A DNA stretch of 64,000 nt from Parietaria judaica (GCA_954871525.1 OX940863.1:23200001-23264000), one strand, 5' to 3'; shown: positions 30,001-42,201, counted from the first letter of the stretch. Translations and numbers: made by a program. The notes: generated by a model from the letters alone, not told the origin.

Positions 30001-30245
30001 CTTCTTCGAGCACTCAGTTTGCAACTCCGCACCCTGTGTTCGAGAACGGTGTCTGGGCGCATCCGTTGTATCCAAATCGTGCAGGCATCTTCACGGAGCA
30101 ACACGTATATGATTACCACGTGAGTTACTTCCGTACGCATTTCGAACCACATGGCCTGTTTTGGAACACATATCTGAACATGCATATGGAAGCAAGTGGT
30201 GCCACCGGTGTTATGGAAGCCCACAGGAGATTGTCGTTTTTCTGA
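27031..30245 (+). pseudogene. hAT transposase gene with BED zinc finger, DUF659-like core and dimerisation domain; lightly damaged
   Basis: Proposed exons: 27031-27648, 27729-28777, 28853-28928, 29020 to about 29685, and 29782-30245. Domains in order are a BED finger (FKCNYCGKEIRGGG, then MKKHL), a catalytic core (VTIMSDGWTGPTNMSILN, then VVQIVTDNAAAYKKVG, then CAAHCVDLMFHDIG, with the DGWT aspartate and VTDNA visible), then the C-terminal hAT dimerisation region (SASAYERNWSTFALIH). Lesions: a frame change near 27475-27480, between the proline-rich PPPPLL and FDRPSGKQKRV; an in-frame TAG at 28223-28225 after KFIYNHG, where TGG would be expected; and a stop at 29406-29408 with frame changes into a glycine-rich tail. 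It lies centrally inside the transposon at 25122-30608. The product is probably non-functional as it stands. Confidence 0.85.
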
Positions 30246-30616
30246 GGTCCGAGAAGTCGGTTTGAGTTTGAGTATTATCTACAATTCTACCTATTACCTA
30301 TCTATTATGTGTATGAGTTGTTTGACTATGTGTTTGATACATTTGTGAGACTATGCTTTATTGGTGTTATAGGACTATGTGTGTATGACTTTATCTTCAT
30401 ATGTTTGTATGATATTATAAAAATATTTTGTAAGTTTTCCGTCGATAAGTATCGAAAAGTGTCGATAATCCGTCGATAATCCTCGATAAGTATCGGTAAT
30501 CGGTAAGCTACAATATTATTAGTTTTCCGTCGATAATCCGGCTATCCATCGATTAATCCGTCGATAACGGCAAGCGATTTATCGGTTATCTCGATAAGTT
30601 GAACCTTGACTAGTAC

Positions 30617-31163
30617 CCATCTTTCTATACATAGTCGTGTCGTTTGTTAGTTTGAACCTTGACAGATGTAGTTTTTCCATTACGATGTTGTCGTTTCTTA
30701 CATGTTGTCGTTTCATTAAATGTTGTCGTTTCTTACATTGCTAAAGCCTATAAGTTATTATTTCTATTTTATCGGTAAGAAAATCAAATGTACTTTGACG
30801 TTTTCAGATTTGAATTATTACTCTTTTTCTAATAATTTTATGTCCCCTTAAAACATACACATATCTTTCTTTAAGATATATGATATATCATAAAAGATCT
30901 TCTTATTGTTATAATCTATACTATAGGAATATTTTTGTGGTCAATTAAAATCTTTGAAGAAAAAGATTAAATTGCTCATGAGTATGACTTTAACTCTGAA
31001 ATCAATTGCATTCTTTATTGAGTTCCGTGCCTCTTTAATGTCACTTTTTCTTTTCTTTTCTTTTCTTTTCTTTCTAGAATGGTTGATAATGATTTATGAT
31101 TCATGTAGCACGACACATTTGTGGTTTATATTATAATATAGTTGGTTCTTTCAAAAAAAAAAA
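30617..31163. other. AT-rich spacer
   Basis: No gene recognised. It has repeated tgttgtcgtttc words near 30687-30735 and a pyrimidine repeat ttttctttt at about 31045-31075. The right flank of the hAT element ends at 30616. Confidence 0.4.
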
Positions 31164-31632
31164 AGGTTAATGACGGCAAAAATACTCAAAGTTTGGTCAA
31201 AGAACCCCTCGTATAACTAAAGTTTAAAAGTGGTGGCAAAAATACCCAAAGTCACATTTGGGGAGTTGACCACTCTATTCTCGTAACGCCGTTAACGTAC
31301 CTGTTAATTCTGGCCACGTGGACAAATGTGTTTTGTTAAGTGTAATCATTAGGGGTTCAATTAGTTGTGTTAAATAGTATTAATTAGGGGTTTAATTCCT
31401 TGTTTTGTCGTAAACGAGGCTGATGTGGGCTCGTTCACGTGGCAAAAATTATTATGTCAGCAACCCACGTTTGTCCACGTGGCCAGAGTTAACGGGTAAG
31501 TTAACGGCGTTACGAGAATGGAGTGGTCAGCTCCCCAAATGCGACTTTGGGTATTTTTGCCACCACTTTTAAACTTTGGGTACACGAGGGGTTCTTTGAC
31601 CAAACTTTGGGTATTTTTACCGTCATTAACCC
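31164..31632. mobile_element. Foldback MITE of the GGGTTAATGACG family, copy B (469 bp)
   Basis: Same termini and arms as the element at 19211-19672, including aaagtttggtcaaagaaccc inverted near 31590. The flanks are poly-A on both sides (8 or more bases), so the duplication is compatible with insertion into an A-tract but cannot be proved. It is non-coding and lies immediately beside copy C. Confidence 0.8.
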
Positions 31633-31653
31633 AAAAAAAATTATAATATAGTT

Positions 31654-32654
31654 GGGTTAATGATGGCAAAAATATCTAAAGTTTGGTCAAAGAACTCCTC
31701 CATTCTCGCAGTCAACTTACCCGTTAACTCTGAGCACGTGGACAAACGTGGGTCGCTGACATAGCAATTTTTTTCCACGTGGACGAGCCCAATTAGGGGT
31801 TTAATTCATTAATTGTATCGTAAACAAGGTTGATGTGGGCTCGTCCACGTGGCAAAAAATTGTTATGTCAGCCAGGGGCGGATTTAGTGGGGGCTGAGCG
31901 GGTGCTGTTGCCCCCACTTGATTCAAATTCGTGATTTTTAATAAATAAATATATATAATTTTATCAATATATATTAAATGTATCATAACCATACAAAGTT
32001 AATAATGTGGTGTAGTGGTTATTTGAGAGCATTTTTAACTCTCTCTCCTAGAAGACCAATGTTCAATTATCATCAACTTCATTTTTTAATATTTATGATC
32101 TCTATTATTACTATCTCTTTTTTTTAGTTAAAGATGGAGGCTCGAAATCTTGCTGAGTGAATTTGAATCTCAACTAGGTTGGCACCCAAAAAGCACAAAG
32201 TAAGAACTGAGGCTCATAAAATATAAAATAAAATATCAAAGATTACAAACGAAACCAAAAGAGAAGAGAACTATCGAAACCTAAAGTTCTCTCTCGAACA
32301 AATGTCATCGTTTACAAAACGCGAAGATTTTAATCTTTGTATAATTATATCACTAAATATTTTATCAATTATTAAAAATTAATTATAAAAAATACTTTAT
32401 TTATCATATTATATTATGAAAATTCCGGCTTAATTTTTTTCGCCCCCTCTTGGCAAAATCCTGGCTCCGCCCCTGATGTCAGCAATCAACGTTTGTCCAC
32501 GTGGCCAGAGTTAGCGGGTAAGTTAACTGCGTTACGAGAATGGAGTGGTCAACTCCCCAAATAAGACTTTGGGTATTTTTGCCACTACTTTTAGACTTTG
32601 GATACACGAAGAGTTCTTTAACCAAACTTTGGGTATTTTCACCGTCATTAACCC
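31654..32654. mobile_element. Foldback MITE of the GGGTTAATGACG family, copy C, interrupted by a nested element
   Basis: Ends GGGTTAATGATGG and CCGTCATTAACCC. It is flanked by a perfect 10-bp duplication TAATATAGTT (31644-31653 and 32655-32664). It is 1001 bp long because a hAT MITE (31873-32475) sits inside. Without that insert and its duplicated 8 bases the element is about 390 bp, shorter than copies A and B because part of the left arm is missing. Confidence 0.85.
31873..32475. mobile_element. Nested non-autonomous hAT MITE (603 bp)
   Basis: Terminal inverted repeats CAGGGGCGGATTTAG and CTGGCTCCGCCCCTG. A perfect 8-bp target duplication ATGTCAGC lies at 31865-31872 and 32476-32483. It is inserted in MITE copy C, so it is the younger insertion. 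The interior is AT-rich with no transposase frame. The CAGGGGCGG terminus is common among plant hAT-like MITEs (recalled). Confidence 0.9.
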
Positions 32655-32664
32655 TAATATAGTT

Positions 32665-33089
32665 TGTATCTACTTTAGCACCTTTTCTTTTTATTCATCG
32701 ATTGCTTTCTCTGTTAATTTTGCATTTTCTTTCTATCTTGTTTTTATCTTCTATATATTTTTTTTCAATATTCTTTTTCCATGAATTCTTTTTAGCTGCG
32801 ACCAACATATATCAACTTTTGAACAATTTCATTAATTTCTATGCGCGTTAAAAGAGAGGAAAATGAATATTTTCTTGTAAATTTCTCTCTAATAATCATG
32901 TATATATTTCTCTAATTATTGATCAAATATTACTCTAGACTTTAAGGATTTATTTATTTACTTATTATTGTTGCTGTGATTTACATAAATTCAGTTATAT
33001 ATAGTTATTGCAACGTTATACCTTATATCTCATGTATACATTTCGACATTATCAAAACTTAGCCTCTATAAAATTAAATTATCATGATC

Positions 33090-33125
<36 letters not shown>

Positions 33126-33682
33126 CGTGCTTAATTATAACGATGATATGAAATGTGATCTTGAATCCTACCGCATTACGTGCCATCATATTACGCATAA
33201 AAGTTGCTATAATAATATTATTACTATTTCATAGATTCACGTGCTAGCGCTAAGTAGTAATTATATATACTTAATACAGTTTTTATTTTTATCAAAAAGA
33301 TCTAAAAAAATTGTTAAGACTTTGACTTAAATCTCAAATCAGACCCAACAACAGTAAAACAAGATAAAAAAAAATGATACTATATAAATTACAGTGGTCC
33401 ACTTTTAGTATAAGAAATACATTCACTTGTTTATTGTAAATTTAATTAACTATAATCACATTCGGAGTTTGGCTACTCGCGATTTTCTTCTTTGCTACTC
33501 AATCAATATACAATGACATCTACAAACTCATATAGATGAACAAAATTGTTCCGTTACACTACGTCGAATTTTTGTAGGTTTTGTACATGTCAACGAGTTT
33601 AAATAAACTCAACTGAAAAATGTAATGATCTGGTTCATGTTAATTTAAAATCTCAAGCATGCATATTTCTGTATATTGGATA

Positions 33683-33713
<31 letters not shown>

Positions 33714-34113
33714 TTAATATGTTGTGTAGGCTTTGTTGGGTTGAGAGAAAGAGAAGCGTGGGTTCAGAGACACAACAGCTGGATTTCCAACCAGACAAAA
33801 CATTTCTTTTCCATTTAACACAACACACACATATATATATAATATATATGAAGACAAACCTATAAACTAACTAGAGTCCTGATCATCATGTTTTGTTCTT
33901 TTAAAGCGAAAGAAAGGAGCAAAAAAGTGTGTGCCCTTGTGACTGAATAATCTTCAATATCCGATCGATCGATCGATCAAACAGAGACAATGATTCAGTG
34001 GAGTGTGTTTGTGCATGCATGGAAATATGATATTGTAATTGTTAATTACATGGAACCTTTGAGGATGTTTCAAGTTGGAGCATAGAGCTTAGAGAGTGAC
34101 AGACAACACAACA
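32665..34113. other. Intergenic region and promoter of the NRL gene
   Basis: No gene seen. It contains (TA)n runs at about 33095-33121 and 33690-33712, and a tcgatcgatcgatcga run at about 33963-33978. The last few hundred bases should hold the promoter and 5' UTR of the plus-strand NRL gene starting at 34114. I could not pick a convincing TATA box. Confidence 0.4.
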
Positions 34114-34190
34114 ATGGTGTCTGCTACTTCTTTCTCTGCCTCTAATCGCTCCTCTTCAAAGCTCTCCAACCCCTTCACTACTCGGTATGC

Positions 34191-34234
<44 letters not shown>

Positions 34235-34555
34235 TAATCTATCTATGATAATATGATATATAACCTTATGAGTTGTGAATAAGTTTAAAGCTTATGCACT
34301 CAAATTATTATAATTATAAATATGAAAAATAGCTTCAAAATTGAGAAAAATAGACATGAATAAGAAGATTATGTTATTTTTGGTAATGAAGCTAACATTA
34401 AGAGGTAATTAATATATGATATGTGGAAAATAGGATCTTCTCGGATGTAGCTGGAGACATAACAATTGTTGTTGATGGAGAATCTTTCTTACTCCACAAG
34501 GTTATTATTCTCTTCTTTCTTACTATCTTCAATTCGCTTTCATATACAACTTTCA

Positions 34556-34613
<58 letters not shown>

Positions 34614-36895
34614 CAAAATTGAAACTAGCTATTTACAAATTTGAACGATAATTCCTTCAGACATTATTAATTTATATTTTTGTGATTTAATTTTGACCTA
34701 TGATCACGAAACTAAGCTCTTATTAATTTCAAAAAAAAAAATTGAAGTTTCGTCCAAACTAATTTTTATAATCCACGACCTCGCTGCAGTTTCCGCTGGT
34801 CTCGAGAAGTGGAAAGATCCGCCGGATGGTGGCAGAGGCGGCCGAGGACTCAAACGTTTCGAAAATCGAGTTTAATGACGTCCCGGGCGGGCCAGCAAGC
34901 TTTGAACTCGCCATGAAGTTTTGCTACGGCATGAACTTCGAGATCACGCCCACTAATGCGGCGCAGCTCCGTTGTGCTGCCGAGTACCTGGAGATGACTG
35001 AGACCTGCCGCGAAGACAACCTCGTCCGACGAGCTGAGGCCTATATTAATGACGTCGTCGTGCGAAACCTCAAGAATTCCGTGACGGTCCTCGCCTCATG
35101 TGCGATGCTGCCGACCGACGTGGCCGAAGAGGTCGGAATCCCGCGCCGATGCGTCGACGCCATCGCGGTCAATGCCGGGAAGGAGCAGCTCGTCTCCAGC
35201 CTGGCGAAACTAGAAGGGTCGGAGCCTTTTTTGGCAATGCAAGATCATCAATACGTACCTCCGTGCAAGAGCGGCCCTCCCGACCGGTGGGTCGAGGACC
35301 TCTCCGCCCTGAGGATTGACCACTACGCGAGAGTGATCCACGCCATGTCACGGACGGGCGTCCGGCAGGAGAGCATCATCGCGTCGCTGATGCACTACGC
35401 GCAGTCGTCGCTCAAGGCGTGGAACGCCCGGGCTGCTCCCGAGCAGCGCAAGGTGGTGGAGGCGCTCGCGGTGCTGATCCCACCAGAGAAGGCAGCCACG
35501 GTGCCGCTGAGCTTCCTCTTCGGGATGCTGAAGATGGCGATCCTAGTCGGCACCCGAGCCGAGTGCAGGGACGAGCTCGAGCGGCGAATCGCGCTGCGGC
35601 TCGAGGCAGTGTCTCTCGACGACCTCCTAATCCCGGCAGTGAAGCCTGGCGTGGAAGACACTGCGCTGTTTGATGTCGACGCGGTGCAGCGCGTGTTGGT
35701 GAGCTTCCTTAGGCGAATCGAGGCAGAGGATGAGGAGAGCGAGGATGAGGGATACGAGTCTGATGGCGGTGGTGGCGTGTCGCCGAGCCACGAGGCATTG
35801 TTGAAGGTAGGGAGGCTCGTCGATGAGTACCTTGCGGGGATCGCGCCTGATCCATTCTTGGGGTTGCAGAAATTCATGGCTCTCGTCGAGATTTTGCCGG
35901 ACTACGCTCGTGTCATGGATGATGGGATTTACAGAGCGATTGACATCTATCTCAAGGTAAGTTTCTATTCACTTCGGCTATATAATCTCGAGCCACTATA
36001 ATCTCAATCGAAATTCTACCGTACACCTTCAAGCTCGCTCTCGGTCTATTCTTTTCCGTTCAACACAATGCACAAGGACGACTAAATGTCATAATAGTGA
36101 AAAAACTTAGGCCAACGACATAAACCGTGTGAAAATTCTAAAATACCGTTCTTGAGTAACTCTTTAATTAAAATGCGTTGATCAGTTTTGACTGTTTTAC
36201 TCTGCGTCGGGTCTCGGAATGCAAATGTAGTGCAACATTGTGTTGTGTAATCCACTTTTGTAATAATTATTATAGGTGAACCCGCTCATTGTCAATTGAT
36301 TTTAAGATGCACGTTCTCGTGACACCACCAAAAATAATGAGATCCGTCTCGTATAATTAAACCGGTAGAACTCTTTTCGCAACCATTGCAGGCTCATCCT
36401 TCGCTAACCGAAGGCGAATGCAAGAGGCTGTGCAAGCTAATAGACTGCGCCAAGCTCTCCCAGGAGGCCTGCAACCATGCCGCGCAGAACGAGCGGCTGC
36501 CCGCGCACATCTCCGTGCGAGTGCTCTATCTCGAGCAGCTCCGCCTGCGGAGCGCACTGCCGGGCGGCGACGGGCTGCTCTCGCAGCGGATCATGAGCAG
36601 CGGCGTGCCCAGCGCCGCTGTGTCCCCCCGCGACAACTACGCCTCGCTGCGCCGCGAGAACCGCGAGCTCAAGCTCGAGATCTCGCGCATGCGCGTGAGG
36701 CTCAGCGAGCTGGAGAAGGAGCAGGTGTGCATGAGGCAAGGCATGATCGCGGAAACCGAGAGGGGGAAGACGCTTCTGGCCTCGATTTCGAGGGGTATCG
36801 GCCGGATCAGGATCTTCGGCGGCTCCGACACTGGCGGGAAGCGGAGGAAGCCGCGCGGTATGGACGGCAAGGGTGGTAGAAGTAAGAGGGTTTAA
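34114..36895 (+). CDS. NPH3/RPT2-like (NRL) BTB domain protein, At5g48800-like
   Basis: Probable substrate adaptor for a CUL3 ubiquitin ligase. NRL proteins act in blue-light and auxin-related signalling near the plasma membrane. Exons 34114-34184, 34434-34500, 34790-35956 and 36392-36895 total 1809 nt, or 602 aa. Residues about 25-120 form the BTB/POZ domain (DVAGDITIVVDGESFLLHK, FPLVSRSGKIRRMV, FELAMKFCYGMNFEIT). The NPH3 domain follows (WVEDLSALRIDHYARVI, LLIPAVKPGVEDTALFDVD, ILPDYARVMDDGIYRAIDIY, CNHAAQNERLP). A coiled-coil tail follows (NYASLRRENRELKLEISRMR). A DEESEDEGYESDGGGG acidic loop lies between NPH3 blocks. The length is usual for the family. Exons 3 and 4 are far richer in GC than the introns. 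The closest Arabidopsis match, from memory, is At5g48800; its exact role is not known to me. Confidence 0.93.
34191..34232. repeat. (CT)n(CA)n microsatellite in NRL intron 1
   Basis: A tctctctc run passes directly into a cacacaca run just after the exon 1 donor at 34185. Such a tract is likely variable in length between individuals. Confidence 0.85.
34558..34612. repeat. (TA)n microsatellite in NRL intron 2
   Basis: About 27 consecutive TA pairs inside the 289-bp intron between exons 2 and 3. It is the longest pure TA run among the gene introns of this window. Confidence 0.9.
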
Positions 36896-37804
36896 AAATT
36901 GGCCGTGAACTAATATTCTTGAGATACATAATATAATTCACATTGGTGGATCCAATATCAAAGATACCGATTTTTGAAGCTAAAGCTTGGATGTTACGGA
37001 ATGTTAATCAGTGCAGTTGATGTCGGATCAATCAAAATAGTACTTATATGCATTAATTAGCTTATTTTTGTGTAATATGAATCTATTTATTAGAATATTA
37101 TTTTATTAGGGATATCTACTCTAAAAATACCTATATATATATAAGTGAGGTGAGTATATTTTTAATTTTGTTAAAATTGTAAATTTTGGATACCCAATCG
37201 GTATAATTTTGTACATAGAATTTACACTTAAAGATATTTAAGGCAAAAATATATATACATTGAGTTGACGGGATCTCTTCTCTAATTTGCGTGACTTATA
37301 TTCTTAGTGTTGTAAAAAATGCTAAATTAGATACAAGTTTTCGTCAAAATAATATAAGTCTATTAGCTAGATTCGAGTCCTCTCGTCCTCTTTTTAAGGG
37401 ATTTTCTCTTGTATTTTAAGTGTATTTTGAAATTATTTGCGCTTCACAAATCACTACAACTCTTGTCTTTACCGTGTGATTCATCAAATGTTAAGTGTTA
37501 CAGAAGTCTACTTTTTAGATTAATTGACAGTTAAGAGAGTAAACGTAACTTTATGAACCTTGTTAAATCTCTCTATATATTTCATACGAAATTCTTTAAC
37601 ACCTAAATTACGATATATCTTCTCCACTACTTATAAACAACAAGTTTACGAAACTCGAATCACTATTTTTTTAGTATTTACTTATTCATTTCAACTATGG
37701 AAGACCCATCTAGCTAATGGAACACACATTTGTTTAGAAAGCTTATATCTCCATCAATATCTCTATATTGCCTCTAATGTCTCAAAGAAGCATAAATAAG
37801 TATT
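36896..37804. other. Spacer between convergent NRL and acid phosphatase genes
   Basis: This holds the 3' UTRs of two convergent genes, with no further coding frame of note. The sequence is AT-rich without recognised repeats. An aataaa-like word near 37797 lies next to the acid phosphatase stop. Confidence 0.4.
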
Positions 37805-39080
37805 TCAAGGAACAAAGTACATGGGATTGGGAATCTTGAAAGTGCGATTGCCCAAAAAGTCACCTTGAAGATCACTCCATTGGTCTCCCACGTTGCCCCA
37901 AATTCTATACCCTTCTCTCGTTATTCCCCTCCTTATCTCCGACTTGTAACTCACTGCGCTTTGCCCTTTGTAAGCCTCCGTCCTAATTCCCAATAATTCA
38001 TAATTAATTCCATCAAACTATTCAAGTGGAGTAAAAAATTGTCTAAAAAAAACTGTTGTAGCTCAATGAGAAAACAATCTAAGTGGAGTAAAAAACTATC
38101 CGCAGTCGCACAATATTTTCATAACTCGTGTTTCATAATTCCTAACTCGTGTTTCATATATGAATAGCTAAAACTTGTGATGAATTTACTAAAACTTTAA
38201 TTTAGTTAAACTTTATCACAAAAAATTCTCTAAAATATATTATGAAAATTATCTTTTATTTATTTAGAGCTTATAAATTTTACTCTATATTAATGTGGAC
38301 TCTATTTTATATATTTGTCATTATATAATTTATTGTTTTACATATTTGTCTCTTCTAAAACTTTAACGAGCATTTTTTACAGAAATTTTTTCCTCCTAAA
38401 CTAATTATTCAGTTTGCCCTATATATATCACCTATTAATCAATGTATTCCATAAATTTTAATTTATGACAAAAACTCCCTATATGTTAAAATGTTTAATA
38501 TTACTTCAATGACTAAGAAACAAAAAATATGCCATTTTTAATAAGATGTTGTGAAGTTAAATATTAAAAACGCATACGAAATATGTACTTCTAAACTTTA
38601 ATGGAAATAGTTTTTATTTGACACAACACTAATGACAACATAGATGATAAATTTAGAGAGTCGGATAATAATAATAATAATAATAATAATAAAAGAAATT
38701 CAAGAACAACCCCCTATCCCTATTTTGTTTTAGATAATTAAATAAAAATTGAAAAGTTGGAATACATCCTTGGAAATAGACCGAACTTTAATAAGATTTT
38801 TTAGATAATTAAGTAATATGTTAAGTTGGAACTTGGAATAGATCCTTGAAAATAGATTGAACTTTAATCTTAATTAGAAAATAAAATATCGTTACCGTAA
38901 TATTTGAATTTTTTTTACCATGACTCGATTTTAGTGGCTTTGACTAAAATTAGCAACTGAATGATGACTACAAACCAATTTTTATCATCGAGAAAATGAT
39001 AAATATATTATTGTATTGACTATTAACAAGCCATTTCACGAAAATGTGATGGCAAAATTTGAACAAAGTAACAGAAGCGA

Positions 39081-39124
<44 letters not shown>

Positions 39125-41488
39125 AACGAAAAAAAAAAACACTTTAAACTTGATTTTGGATTGAAAACTAAAGATATCGATATCAAATATATTGATTATA
39201 TATCATACTCAAATACTGAATTTAAAATGTCATTATGTGATGATGTTTGGTTATTTTATCAAATAAACTAAATCACAAACGTACACATATGTAATAACTA
39301 GTATTAAATATTTGTTTTTATGTTTTGTAATCCACATATGATACAACAATTTTTTTTAACCTCTTTTTGGACAACTTTTATTTACGAAGTTTATTTAATT
39401 TTAAAAATATTGTGTGACAGTTGACAGTTTTTTACTTCACTTCGACAGTTTTATGTACCAGGTGCAACAAATTTTTTAATCCCTTTTTGGGCAACTTTTA
39501 TTTACGAAGTTTATTTAATTTCGAAAATAATTTAGTGACTGTGGATAGTTTTGTACTCCACTTAGACAATTTTCTCCTTCAGCTACAACAATTTTTTTTA
39601 GACAGTTTTTTACTCCACTTAGACAGTTTTCTCCTTCAGCTACAACAATTTTTTTTAGACAGTTTTATGCACCAGGTGCAACAATTTTTTGAGGCATAAT
39701 TTTGAAATTTATTAAAATCGGGAATAATTCCGTTCAAACATACTTATTGGGGCATACTTATTGAAGTTTCCGTATATATATGTACACATATATGCGCGCG
39801 CTAAAAAATGTTGACACGTGGTTCAAGGATATTGTTATTGTAATTAACTTCTAATACGAGTAATCTTGTTTTGCCTTTGATTTATAACAATATACATGTA
39901 AATTTATGGATAAGGAAAAGAGAGATTATATATATAATATATATACCTTAGAATGAGCTTGTGATAGCCCCTAAAACCTTGATTGTGCAAGTTTGCCATG
40001 GTGGGTTGACCAAGAGTCTCCTCATCTCTGCCAGTGATTAGGAATATCTTGAAACCCATTTCCATCAATTTGTTGAACAAGTCTAACATCCCCGGAATGG
40101 CTTGGCACATCCCTCTCACTGCCCATGCCTTGAATCTTGATGGGTCATATGGGTCACACCTGCATCCACAAACAATATTCGTATACACTTACGGAACCAC
40201 AATTACCGAGAATACTCGCACTTTTAAAGAAAAAGAAAGATATTTTTGCTTCTAACGTGGAATTACAACTAAACAAAACTACGCTCTTTTATTGTATCAT
40301 AGCCAGTAAATTACAAACTCAAAGTAGGTCGGCTAAATCGTCTAAAATCTCTAAAATAAAAATAACATCTTATATATAAAATGTCTCAATAAAAAGTTTC
40401 AAACTATATATTATTTTAATTAAAATGCCTCAAATTAATTTAAACAAGTTATTAATGAATATTTTGTGCAAAAACTTGGAAAATTAATTGGGCGGGACCT
40501 GATATATCATGTATATATATTATTATTGAACTATTGATGCTTGACGATTTTGAATTTAATAACTTATGTTGACGATAACTATTAACACCACGTGATATGT
40601 AATGTAGTGGTGTCCATGTTGATTTGGTCAGTTTTTAGTATATGGATGAAAACTAACACCATCGAAAAAGTATATATTATTAGGTAAGAATATTCCCATG
40701 AAATAAAAACTATAAAGTAATAATTACTTTGACTATAAAGTAATATTCCCATGAAATAAAAACTATAAAGTAATAATTACTTTGACTAATCAAATAGTAA
40801 ATTCCTATTTAACATCTAAATTACCAAAGAAATAGAACATTTTTATGCGTCATTATGCTTACGTACATCACACATTATTAATTAAGAAAACTTTATTTTT
40901 TGCATACTTTCTGAATAAATTAACTATGATAAGTCAACTCAACAACCCACATTTACCATATTGCTAAAAGAAAGATCGAAAGATGTAAAATTTAATTATA
41001 TTATTTTTTTATACAATTATATTTATAAGATACTAGTTCAAATATTCGACCCATTAACGCAAAGAAAAATAAACTTACCCGTAACGTTTTCCCCTGTAGT
41101 ACATGACATTAGAAATGCACGTATCGTCAACGTCGAAAACCCAAGCGTCCATCCCATCGTCACCGACGGAGATCCCTGTGGCAAAGCCGAGGATTTCATC
41201 AGCGACGAGCTTCACATCACTCTCGTACTGTCCTCCGACCATATACGCCTCGACGTGTTTTAGGCACTGGGCCGGCACCGTGCGCCACATGCGCACGTTG
41301 TTGGCCTCCACGCCGAGCCGCCAGCTCAGGCAGTACGCCGCGCAATCCGCCACCGCCGGCTGCATCGGCCCGTTCCGCTCCCGCACCCCCCACGGGTTCG
41401 GCTTATTCGCCCCGTTGACCTTGGAGAGGAGCGCGAGGAAGACGAAGATGAACAGCTCGCGAGCACTCTGAACCATTGCCCTAATCAT
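37805..41488 (-). CDS. Secreted acid phosphatase / vegetative storage protein-like (HAD superfamily, class IIIB)
   Basis: Predicted secreted or vacuolar phosphomonoesterase of 266 aa, relative of plant VSPs and acid phosphatase 1. Exons in coding order: 41079-41488, 39947-40159 and 37805-37982, totalling 801 nt. The signal peptide is FIFVFLALLSKVNG. HAD motifs are present: motif I WVFDVDDTCISN (the DxDxT nucleophile is intact, unlike some VSPs that lost activity), motif II FLITGR, motif III lysine in YKSEIRR, and motif IV GDQWSDL. Other family blocks are WRTVPAQCLKHVEAYM and RGMCQAIPGMLDLFNKLMEM. The start is ambiguous: in-frame ATGs lie at 41524, 41488 and 41476. I chose 41488, but 41476 also leaves a full signal peptide. 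Exon 1 is GC-rich, while introns of about 0.9 and 2.0 kb are AT-rich and hold repeats. It is convergent with the NRL gene. Confidence 0.92.
39079..39125. repeat. (GAAA)n microsatellite in the acid phosphatase intron 2
   Basis: About eleven consecutive gaaa units on the plus strand, ending in a poly-A run. It lies inside the roughly 2 kb intron 2 of the minus-strand acid phosphatase gene. Confidence 0.9.
39410..39690. repeat. GACAGTTTT-rich tandem repeat in the acid phosphatase intron 2
   Basis: A unit of about 60 bp (agacagttttttactccact ... cagctacaacaattttttt) occurs at least twice (about 39540-39657). Variants with ccaggtgcaacaattttt lie on either side. The recurring agacagtttt word is the same as in the much larger arrays at 45600-47590 and 49190-51270, so this may be a fragment of a related element. 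I found no terminal repeats here. Confidence 0.6.
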
Positions 41489-42201
41489 AGATTTATCGCC
41501 GGGTTTAATACTAGTCCTGATCAAACCACCAAACGATTATTCAAAGTCAGCAAATTACTTAGCAAATGTGTGTCTTTGACTGGAAATATATATAATATTA
41601 TACACAAATATATATAGTGTTCTTGTCCACGAAGTTGGCAAGGAATAGCTTACCAATTAAGATGGAATTATATATATATATATAGTGTGTGACAAACTAT
41701 AACTTTTGATTATTGGATTAGATAGCGTGAAACCAAAGCAATTAATTTTATACTTAAAAGAAAGAAAGAGAATTTCCTGCAAGTGTGCAAAAACTGAAAA
41801 GAAATTATTCCAAAGGCACCGAAAACAGCAACATGGTTAGAAAGTTAGAGCAATTTGATATATAATGTACCTTGTCTTCAACCTTTAAGCAAAGTTGATA
41901 GAAAGCCTTGTTCACATTAACAAATGTTATTGATATTCTCTCTCACTCTCTCACTCTCTCACTCTATATATATTTTATATATAGATATACTTATGACATG
42001 CATGTATATATATGTTGTACAACTTACCAAGGAAACTAAGAGGGATGTTCTTAGAAGTTTAGTGTGTGAAGCATAGCAAAGACTACAGGTCCATATCAAT
42101 CCAATTAGATTTATAGTGACGTGTTTTGTTTTTTTTTGCTTACCATATATCTTGGAGCCCACCAACATTTTTATATTGTGTTTTGACTTTTTTTATTATA
42201 T
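41489..42201. other. Upstream region of the acid phosphatase gene
   Basis: This holds the promoter side of the minus-strand acid phosphatase. It includes a (CTCTCTCA)n run near 41937-41963 and short (TA)n runs at about 41671-41683 and 41964-41977. No additional gene is supported. Confidence 0.35.

Larger units (their letters stand above)
25122..30608 (+). mobile_element. hAT-superfamily DNA transposon, nearly complete (5487 bp)
   Basis: Imperfect terminal inverted repeats (left CAGGGTTCGACTTAACGA; right, read inward, CAAGGTTCAACTTATCGA) are flanked by a perfect 8-bp target duplication ACTAGTAC (25114-25121 and 30609-30616), the hAT hallmark. Both subterminal regions are dense in cgataatcg/tcgataagt words, which in hAT elements are usual transposase-binding sites. 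An internal plus-strand transposase gene lies at 27031-30245, preceded by tandem repeats at 25960-26880. The intact duplication suggests fairly recent insertion. Confidence 0.93.

Noticed and set aside
34398..34651. YIYIYI-rich frames in NRL intron 2 and similar ones elsewhere
   Set aside because: They are translations of (TA)n microsatellites, not genes.
35098..36879. Several long overlapping frames on both strands within the NRL gene
   Set aside because: These are by-products of the GC-rich coding exons. Only the BTB-NPH3 frame shows family motifs and proper splice borders.
39421..39699. Frame with repeated DSFLLHLDSFLLQLQQFF units
   Set aside because: It lies on the opposite strand inside an acid phosphatase intron and is the translation of a short tandem DNA repeat.
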